Origin: Pseudonocardia asaccharolytica DSM 44247 = NBRC 16224
GTDB taxonomy: Bacteria > Actinomycetota > Actinomycetes > Mycobacteriales > Pseudonocardiaceae
Assembly (NCBI RefSeq): GCF_000423625.1
Contig: NZ_AUII01000005.1
Coordinates: forward strand, 186,001 to 250,000
DNA length: 64,000 nt
Direction of reading: 5' to 3'
In this document: piece after piece, positions 58,232-64,000 of the stretch
Numbering within the stretch: the first letter of the stretch is position 1
Layout: the number at the start of each line of letters is the position of its first letter
The notes under the pieces: model-generated
The model's input: the letters and a program-made list of their open reading frames with translations, nothing else
Database searches by the model: none
What the model was told of the DNA's origin: nothing
Translations under genes and position numbers: made by a program

Positions 58232-59959
58232 TCAGCTCCGGACGTAGTCGCCGGGGCCGTCGCCGAGCACGGGGAAGCGCGTGCTACCCATCGACGGTGG
58301 CTCTCGCAGCGGGCCCGCGTTGGCCTCCTGCCAGCGCGCCCAGTCCTCCCACCAGGACCCTCGACGCCGCTGCGCGACGCCGTGCCAGGCCGCCGCGGTG
58401 GCCGGCAGGGCCGATTCGGACTCCGCGACCATGTGCCAGGCCTTCGGCCCCGGCGGGTTGACGACCCCGGCGATATGTCCGCCGCTGCTCAGCACGTACC
58501 GAACGGGCCCGCTGACCAGCCCGACGGTCTTGTACGCCGACTGCCACGGCACGATGTGGTCGTTGATCGCACTGACGACATAGGTCGGATGCTTGATCAT
58601 GCTCAGGTCGATCCGCTTCCCCCCGATCTCCAGGGCGCCCGCGGCGAGATTGTTCTCCAGATAGAAGTTCCGCAGGTAGAACGTGTACATCGCGGCCGGC
58701 ATCCGGGTGCTGTCGGCGTTCCACGCCAGGATGTCGAACGCGGGCGGGTCCTGGCCCATCAGCCAGTTCGACACCACGTAGTTGAAGATCAGGTCGTTGG
58801 CGCGCAACACGTCGAACGTCCCGGCCATCGACTTGCCCTTCAGCACGCCCTCGCGGCGCAGCTGCTTCTCCAGCCGCTCCACCGTGCGCACGTCCGTGAA
58901 CGCGCCGAGCTCGCCCGGATCGGAGTAGTCGAGCATCGTGTTGAGCAGGGTCAGCGTGCCGATCCGTCCGTCATCCGGCTGAGCCAGATACGCCGCGGTG
59001 ACCGCGGTGAGCGCCCCACCGAGACACAGCCCGACGATGTCGACGGTCTCGGCGCCGGTGATCTGCTGGATGACATCCAGCGCCGTCTGTGGGCCGTGCA
59101 CCAGATAGTCGTCCATCGTGGTACCCGCCATTTCCTTCGACGGGTTCCGGTAGCTGATCACGAAGACCGTGCGGCCGTGCTTCACCGCCCATTCGATGAG
59201 GCTGCGGCCCGGCGAAAGGTCCAGGATGTAGTACTTGTTGATCCACGGCGGGCTGAACAGCAGCGGAACCGCATGCACCTGCTCGGTCTGCGGCTCGTAC
59301 TGCAGCAGCTCCATCAGCTCGTTGCGGTAGACGACCTTTGCCGGCGTCACGGCGAGGTTGCCGCCGACCTCGAACGCGCTGGTGTCGACCTGGCGGGGCC
59401 GTCCCTCGTTGCGGAACAGGTCGTCGACGAAGTTCCGGGCGCCTTTGGCCACGCTGACCCCGCCGGTGTCGAACGCGCGCTTGAGCGCGGCCGGGTTGGC
59501 CACCAGAAAGTTCGTCGGGGCCAGTGCGTCGAGGGCAAGATCCAGCGCGAGCGCGGCCTTGCGGGCGGTCTCGGCCTCCAGCGCCGCCGACCCGACCACG
59601 TCGCGGGCGAAGCGGCACGCCGCGAGGTAGGCGAGCTGGATCGAGTAGAACGCCGGGTTCACGTTCCACGCCGGATCGGCGAAGCGACGGTCCTTCGGGT
59701 CGGGAGGCACCGGCGGTTCCATCTCCCGCCCGAGCCAGTGCGTGGCGGTGACCAACGGGATCCTGGCGAGATCGCCCGCGAGGCGGAACGCCGCCAGCGT
59801 CGGTTTCACCGGATTGGACAGGCTCGCCCGTGCCGCCCGCGCCAGCGCCGCGCCGAACCCGGCCGCGTCCAGGTTCTCGAACAGGTCGGTCTCGGGTCCC
59901 AGCACGCTCGCCGCGCGCTCGGCCACCTCGCGTGACGACTCGAAGTGCTCGTTGACCAC
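58232..59959 (-). CDS. phaC: Polyhydroxyalkanoate synthase, class I
   Basis: Polymerises hydroxyacyl-CoA into storage polyester. The 575-residue protein has the lipase-like box GLCLGG with nucleophile Cys312, catalytic Asp467 (SAINDHIVPW) and His495 (SGGHIAG). The N-terminal PhaC domain occupies about 80-250. The single-gene size fits class I or a PhaC that needs no PhaE. GTG start at 59959, 4 bases after the ndh stop. It is the last gene of a phasin-MBL-ndh-phaC run. Confidence 0.93.
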   Translation of the reverse strand: MVNEHFESSREVAERAASVLGPETDLFENLDAAGFGAALARAARASLSNPVKPTLAAFRLAGDLARIPLVTATHWLGREMEPPVPPDPKDRRFADPAWNVNPAFYSIQLAYLAACRFARDVVGSAALEAETARKAALALDLALDALAPTNFLVANPAALKRAFDTGGVSVAKGARNFVDDLFRNEGRPRQVDTSAFEVGGNLAVTPAKVVYRNELMELLQYEPQTEQVHAVPLLFSPPWINKYYILDLSPGRSLIEWAVKHGRTVFVISYRNPSKEMAGTTMDDYLVHGPQTALDVIQQITGAETVDIVGLCLGGALTAVTAAYLAQPDDGRIGTLTLLNTMLDYSDPGELGAFTDVRTVERLEKQLRREGVLKGKSMAGTFDVLRANDLIFNYVVSNWLMGQDPPAFDILAWNADSTRMPAAMYTFYLRNFYLENNLAAGALEIGGKRIDLSMIKHPTYVVSAINDHIVPWQSAYKTVGLVSGPVRYVLSSGGHIAGVVNPPGPKAWHMVAESESALPATAAAWHGVAQRRRGSWWEDWARWQEANAGPLREPPSMGSTRFPVLGDGPGDYVRS

Positions 59960-59963
59960 GTCC

Positions 59964-61346
59964 TCATCCTTTCTGCCGCCTCGCGGCGCCCGCCGCTCCT
60001 CCCGCTGGTCGGAGGCTCGGTGCGGCCCGCTGCCCAGCGCGCTGCGCATGCAGGCACTGGTCGGTGGCCTCTTCGAAGGTGATGATCCGGTGACCACGGT
60101 TGTTGGAGAACACCAGCGCGCGGGCCCAGGTGTAGAGCGTGCCGAGCCGGTTGCCCCATCCGATCAGGTAGAGCACGTGGATGAACGCCCAGGCGAGATA
60201 GCCGACCCAGCCGGTGACCCGCACGCCGAAGGCGTCGGCGACGGCGGCCCGGTAGCCGATCGTGGCCATGCTGCCCCGGTCGACGTACCGGAACGGCTCG
60301 ACCCGTTCGTCGCCCGCCAGGCGCGCCGTGATCACCCTGCCGACGTACTTGCCCTCCTGGATCGCCGGCTGCGCGACCCCGGGCAGCTCGTGCAGCGACA
60401 CCATGTCGCCGACCGCGAAGACCTCGGGATGGCCCGGCAGGGTGCAGTCGGGGTTCACCGCGACCCGTCCGGCCCGGTCGGTCTCGGTATCCACCTGCTC
60501 GGCCAGCATCCGCGCCAGCGGCGAGGCCCGCACTCCCGCGGCCCAGATCCGGGTGCGGGCCCGGATCGTCTCCTCCCCGGCCGGACCCCGCACGGTCACC
60601 GACTCGTCGTCCATCGCGACGGCCATGGTGTCGAGACGGATCTGCACGCCCATCTGCTCCAGCCGGCGGTGCGTCCAGCGCCGCAGCCGCGGATGGAAGG
60701 GCGGCAGCACCGCCGTCGCGCCCTCCAGCAGCAGGATCCGCGCCTCGGTCGTGTCGACCGAGCGGTAGTCGCGCGGCAGCACGTCATGGGCGAGCTCGGC
60801 GACCTGCCCGACCAGCTCCACACCCGTCGGCCCGGCGCCGATCACCACGAACGTCAGCCACTCGGCGCGCTCCCGCGGGTCGGTGGCAAGCTCGGCCATC
60901 TCGAACGCCGAGAGGATGTGATCGCGCACGAGCCGGGCGTCTTCCACCGTCTTCATACCGGGCGCGAACGCCGCCCACTCGTCGTGGCCGAAGTAGGAAT
61001 GGGTGGCCCCCGCGGCCACGACGAGGCTGTCGTAGCGCAGCTCCAGCGGCCTCCCGTCGGGCCCCTGCGCGCGGACCAGCCGGTTCGCGAGGTCGAGCTC
61101 GTGCACATCGGCCAGCAGGGCCCGGCTGTTGCGCTGTTCCTTGAGGACGCTGCGCAGCGCAGGGGCGATCAAGCCGGGCGGCAGGATCCCGGCCGCGACC
61201 TGGTAGAGCAGCGGCTGGAACAGGTGGTGGTTCGTGCGATCGACAACGGTCACCTCGGCGTCCGCCTCGGCCAGTGCCCGCACGGCGTTGAGCCCGCCGA
61301 ACCCACCGCCGACCACCACGACCTGATGCCGTCGGTCCCCCGTCAC
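59964..61346 (-). CDS. ndh: Type II NADH dehydrogenase (NDH-2)
   Basis: Non-pumping NADH:quinone oxidoreductase, 460 residues. FAD-binding motif GGGFGGLNAVRAL at the N-terminus, NADH-binding motif VIGAGPTGVELVG in the middle, and VFAVGDMVSL for the FAD tail. A hydrophobic C-terminal segment (GWVGYLAWAFIHVLYLIGWG, about 370-390) anchors it to the membrane. GTG start overlaps the MBL gene stop (GTGA). It can feed electrons into the menaquinone pool used by the bd oxidase encoded next to this cluster. Confidence 0.93.
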   Translation of the reverse strand: MTGDRRHQVVVVGGGFGGLNAVRALAEADAEVTVVDRTNHHLFQPLLYQVAAGILPPGLIAPALRSVLKEQRNSRALLADVHELDLANRLVRAQGPDGRPLELRYDSLVVAAGATHSYFGHDEWAAFAPGMKTVEDARLVRDHILSAFEMAELATDPRERAEWLTFVVIGAGPTGVELVGQVAELAHDVLPRDYRSVDTTEARILLLEGATAVLPPFHPRLRRWTHRRLEQMGVQIRLDTMAVAMDDESVTVRGPAGEETIRARTRIWAAGVRASPLARMLAEQVDTETDRAGRVAVNPDCTLPGHPEVFAVGDMVSLHELPGVAQPAIQEGKYVGRVITARLAGDERVEPFRYVDRGSMATIGYRAAVADAFGVRVTGWVGYLAWAFIHVLYLIGWGNRLGTLYTWARALVFSNNRGHRIITFEEATDQCLHAQRAGQRAAPSLRPAGGAAGAARRQKG

Positions 61347-62383
61347 GGGGCATCACCGTTCTTCCCGGTCGGCCGCCACCGGAAGACGCCGTCCGGCCGT
61401 CTGGTCCGCTCCAGCGCTCCCCGCACCTCGTGGTAGGCGAGGTAGGCGAGGATCTCGGCCATCGCGAAGTGCCGCTGCGGGCCGGTGAGCGTCGCGGAAC
61501 CGAACAGCGAGGTGGTCAGCTCGGTGACGGTGTGGTCGCGGTCTTCGACCAGCTCCCGGACCTGCCGCAGCCGCCGCAGCTTCCCACGGGCGATCGCCTC
61601 GGCGCGCCGGGCCCCGTCCCGGAACGGCGGCCCGTGCCCGGGCAGCACGAGGTCCGGCTCCAGCGCGCGGACCCGCTCCAGCGATGCGAGGTAGGAGCCC
61701 ATCGGGTCGCGCTCGAAGCCGCGTTCGAAGGTCACCGGCGGCGTGACGACCTGCAGCAGGTGGTCCCCGGAGCACAGCAGCCCGTCCTCCGCGCTCCACA
61801 GGCACACGTGGCCGGGCGAGTGACCGGGGGTGTGCACGACCTGCCAGGTCCGGCCGCCCGCGGTGAGGTACTCGCCGCCGTCGAGCAACCTCGTCGGCTG
61901 CGCGATCGAGGGCATCACCGGCATCCAGTCCCGCAGACCCTCGGAGGCCTCGGTCAGTTCCGGACCGTAGAGACCGTGATCGGCGAGCATCAGGGTGCGC
62001 CGGTCGACGGCCTCCTCCGGATCGGCGTACTTGGCCAGGTCGAGCTCGGTGCGCCGGTGCATCCACAGCTCACCACCGCTGCGCCGCACCACCTCACCGG
62101 CCAGCCCGAAGTGGTCGATATGGGCATGGGTGACGACGAGGCGCTCGAGCCGCCCCAGCGATCCGCCGACCGCGGCCAGCGCGGCGGCCAGTGCTCCGGT
62201 CCCGTCCGGCTCCGCATCCCCGCCGTGGCCTGCCCCCGCGGCGATTCCACAGTCGACGAGGGTGTCGCCGTCGTCGCCCCGGATCAGGTACGCGCTGAGC
62301 GTGGGCACGCCGTGGATCCCGAGTGGCAGGGCGAGCCGATACACATCGGGGGCCACCTCGGCTGCCGGTTCCGGTCTCGCCAC
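61343..62383 (-). CDS. MBL-fold metallo-hydrolase
   Basis: A 346-residue metallo-beta-lactamase-fold hydrolase with THAHIDHFG (zinc motif), a second zinc His in HTPGHSPGHVCLW, Asp in SGDHLL and His in LPGHGPP. Such proteins are often thioesterases or glyoxalase-like. A helical C-terminal domain (about 265-346) is typical of the LACTB2-like group. Coupled with ndh and phaC, so it may act on an acyl-thioester; this is an inference from context. Confidence 0.85.
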   Translation of the reverse strand: MARPEPAAEVAPDVYRLALPLGIHGVPTLSAYLIRGDDGDTLVDCGIAAGAGHGGDAEPDGTGALAAALAAVGGSLGRLERLVVTHAHIDHFGLAGEVVRRSGGELWMHRRTELDLAKYADPEEAVDRRTLMLADHGLYGPELTEASEGLRDWMPVMPSIAQPTRLLDGGEYLTAGGRTWQVVHTPGHSPGHVCLWSAEDGLLCSGDHLLQVVTPPVTFERGFERDPMGSYLASLERVRALEPDLVLPGHGPPFRDGARRAEAIARGKLRRLRQVRELVEDRDHTVTELTTSLFGSATLTGPQRHFAMAEILAYLAYHEVRGALERTRRPDGVFRWRPTGKNGDAP

Positions 62384-62413
62384 CGCCGTCAGTCCCTGCT
62401 CGAGCGGGTGCGG

Positions 62414-62683
62414 TCAGCTCTTGAACTGCTGCCGCAGCGCGTTGAAGAACACCTCCGAGGTCTCCCGCACGAAGTTCGCGTGCGTGGTGGCCAGCGCGCT
62501 CGCCCATTCCATGCCGGTTCCCTTCGCCGCCTGCTCCTCGAGATCGAGCAGGTTCTGGAGCACCTTCTCGTAGCCCTCGAGCCACGCGAGGCCGTTCTGC
62601 TTGGCCTGGGTGATGACCTGGTCGCTCAGTTCGCGGACCCGCTGCGTCGCGGCTTCCACGTCGGTGGTGTCAGGTGTGCTCAT
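62414..62683 (-). CDS. Phasin-like small helical protein
   Basis: An 89-residue, all-helical amphipathic protein: EAATQRVRELSDQVITQAKQ, then LQNLLDLEEQAAKGTGMEWA and a C-terminal helix. This size and pattern fit phasins that coat polyhydroxyalkanoate granules, supported by phaC in the same gene run. GAGGAG precedes the ATG. Family membership is inferred from composition and context. Confidence 0.65.
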   Translation of the reverse strand: MSTPDTTDVEAATQRVRELSDQVITQAKQNGLAWLEGYEKVLQNLLDLEEQAAKGTGMEWASALATTHANFVRETSEVFFNALRQQFKS

Positions 62684-62868
62684 CCGAGCGGCTCCTCTCG
62701 TCGACTCACCCGCTTCCCGCAGGTTCGCATGTGGCGACGGTTCGCCCCCCGTCCGGACGACCGCCTTCCGACCAGTGAGAGGCGGTGGCCCGGCCCGCGG
62801 CCCGCGGTGACAGTGAGCCGGATCCGCAGGCACGTGGGGAGGCCGTCACCTCGAGGGGACCCGCCGAC

Positions 62869-64000
62869 ATGAACGTCCTCGATCTCGCGCGATGGCAGTT
62901 CGGGATCGTCACGACCTACCACTTCCTGTTCGTGCCGCTGACGATCGGGCTGTCGTTGCTGATCGCGCTGACCCAGACGGTCTGGTACCGCACCGGCACC
63001 CCGAAGTACCTGCAGATGACGAAGTTCTGGGGAAAGCTGTTCCTCATCAACTTCGCCATGGGCGTGGTCACGGGCATCGTGCAGGAGTTCCAGTTCGGGA
63101 TGAACTGGAGCGCCTACTCCCGCTTCGTCGGCGACGTCTTCGGCGCGCCGCTGGCCATCGAGGCGATCGTCGCGTTCTTCCTGGAGGCCACGTTCCTCGG
63201 CCTGTGGATCTTCGGATGGGACCGGCTGCCGAAGCTCATCCACCTCGGCTGCATCTGGGCCGTGGCGATCGGGACGAACCTGTCGGCGTTCTTCATCCTG
63301 GCGGCGAACTCGTGGATGCAGCACCCGGTCGGCTTCCGGTTCAACCCGGAGCGCGGCCGGGCCGAGCTCACCAGCCTCTGGGCGGTCCTGGACAACGTGA
63401 CCAACCGGGTCGCCTTCCTGCACGTGCTGACCGGGGCCTTCATCAGCGCGGCCGCCTTCATCATCGGCATCGCCGCGTGGCACCTGCGGCGCAGGAGACA
63501 CGTCGAGGTGATGCGCGAGTCGTTGAGGATGGGCTGTGTCGTCGCCCTGCTCTTCGGCGTACTGGTGACGGTCACCGGCGACATCCAGGCAAAGATCATG
63601 ACCGACCAGCAGCCGATGAAGATGGCCGCGGCCGAGGCCATCTACGACACGCAGGGGTCCGCCTCCTTCTCGGTCTTCACGATCGGCTCGCTGGACGGAC
63701 GGGAGGAGGTCTTCTCCGTCCGCATCCCGCATCTGCTGTCCGTCCTCGCCGAGGGCAACCTCAACGCCGAGGTCGAGGGCATCAACGACGTCCAGCGCGA
63801 CGCGGAGGCGCGGTTCGGCCCTGGCGACTACCGCCCGATCATCCCGGTGACGTACTGGGGCTTCCGGTTGATGATCGGTTTCGGCATCGTCACGACGCTG
63901 CTGGCGCTGGTCGGGCTGTGGCTGATCCGGGGCGGCCGGCTGCCGGAGTCGCCGTGGTTCTACCGGATCGCGGTCTGGACGATCCCGTTCCCGCTGATCG
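62869..64000 (+). CDS. cydA: Cytochrome bd ubiquinol oxidase subunit I (partial)
   Basis: The gene runs off the right edge; 377 codons are visible. Haem and quinol features are all present: His18 in TTYHFLFVPL, His185 in FLHVLTGAF, Met335 in YWGFRLMIGFG, acidic pair in EAIVAFFLEATFLGLW, and the quinol-loop QPMKMAAAEA with its conserved Lys and Glu. The Q-loop is of the short type. High-affinity oxygen reduction with menaquinol/ubiquinol. The ATG at 62869 is the natural start (MNVLDLARWQFG). cydB would be expected just beyond the window. It is divergent from the phasin gene. Confidence 0.95.
   Translation, partial: MNVLDLARWQFGIVTTYHFLFVPLTIGLSLLIALTQTVWYRTGTPKYLQMTKFWGKLFLINFAMGVVTGIVQEFQFGMNWSAYSRFVGDVFGAPLAIEAIVAFFLEATFLGLWIFGWDRLPKLIHLGCIWAVAIGTNLSAFFILAANSWMQHPVGFRFNPERGRAELTSLWAVLDNVTNRVAFLHVLTGAFISAAAFIIGIAAWHLRRRRHVEVMRESLRMGCVVALLFGVLVTVTGDIQAKIMTDQQPMKMAAAEAIYDTQGSASFSVFTIGSLDGREEVFSVRIPHLLSVLAEGNLNAEVEGINDVQRDAEARFGPGDYRPIIPVTYWGFRLMIGFGIVTTLLALVGLWLIRGGRLPESPWFYRIAVWTIPFPLI

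Overview
This is a high-GC actinobacterial chromosome segment. The gene content and order point to a non-mycobacterial relative of the mycobacteria, most likely Pseudonocardiaceae. Three stretches recall Mycobacterium tuberculosis gene order: (i) def / DUF3263 / LytR_C / CDC48-like ATPase / pssA / psd / moeA / groEL2 (compare Rv0429c-Rv0440); (ii) XPB helicase, helicase-associated protein, small protein, moaC, mog, moaE, Rpf (compare Rv0861c-Rv0867c); (iii) thiE / thiO / thiS / thiG (compare Rv0414c-Rv0417). Genus assignment is an inference; there is no rRNA in the window.

Layout. 1-10.2 kb: end of a secreted/periplasmic-type serine protease, peptide deformylase, phosphatidylethanolamine synthesis (pssA-psd), moeA, a cold-shock protein and groEL behind two HrcA (CIRCE) operators. 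10.4-18.3 kb: a PspC protein, then a tightly overlapped liv-type ABC importer operon (livF-G-H-M-substrate-binding protein) with a CRP-like site in front of it, and a GAF histidine kinase/LuxR response regulator pair upstream. 18.4-30.2 kb: XPB helicase, a Tat-type orphan substrate-binding lipoprotein, a complete conservon (sensor kinase, roadblock, DUF742, GTPase), the helicase-associated protein, a small protein and a MocA-like nucleotidyltransferase. 30.2-37.2 kb: two Rpf/LysM resuscitation-factor genes flanking moaC-mog-moaE, followed by MoxR-VWA-XdhC genes of the CO-dehydrogenase maturation type. 37.3-46 kb: a decayed Fe-alcohol dehydrogenase/LuxR patch, a BacNav-like ion channel, MarR, thiamine genes with a TPP riboswitch, and hypothetical membrane proteins. 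45.2-48.4 kb: ectABCD. 48.7-57 kb: an accessory stretch with PspC, two gene remnants, an ECF42-type sigma factor with its DGPF partner, a Tn3 transposase remnant, an FAD monooxygenase pair and two lower meta-cleavage enzymes. 57.4-64 kb: IclR regulator, polyhydroxyalkanoate synthase with NDH-2, an MBL hydrolase and a phasin-like protein, and the start of cydA, which runs off the right edge.

How the genes work together. Molybdenum-cofactor genes recur through the window (moeA, mocA-like, moaC, mog, moaE, XdhC, MoxR, VWA), so maturation of a Mo-hydroxylase is a theme, yet no such enzyme is encoded here. Ectoine/hydroxyectoine synthesis and PHA storage indicate adaptation to osmotic and nutrient stress. 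Both Rpf genes share regulatory architecture: a CRP-type dyad upstream and a base-paired leader whose stem shows one compensatory change.

Most notable unexplained signals: three intergenic pairs of a 22-bp palindrome (two units 41-42 bp apart) at gene 3' ends, and the shared stem-loop leader in front of the two Rpf genes. No CRISPR array, rRNA or convincing tRNA was seen.
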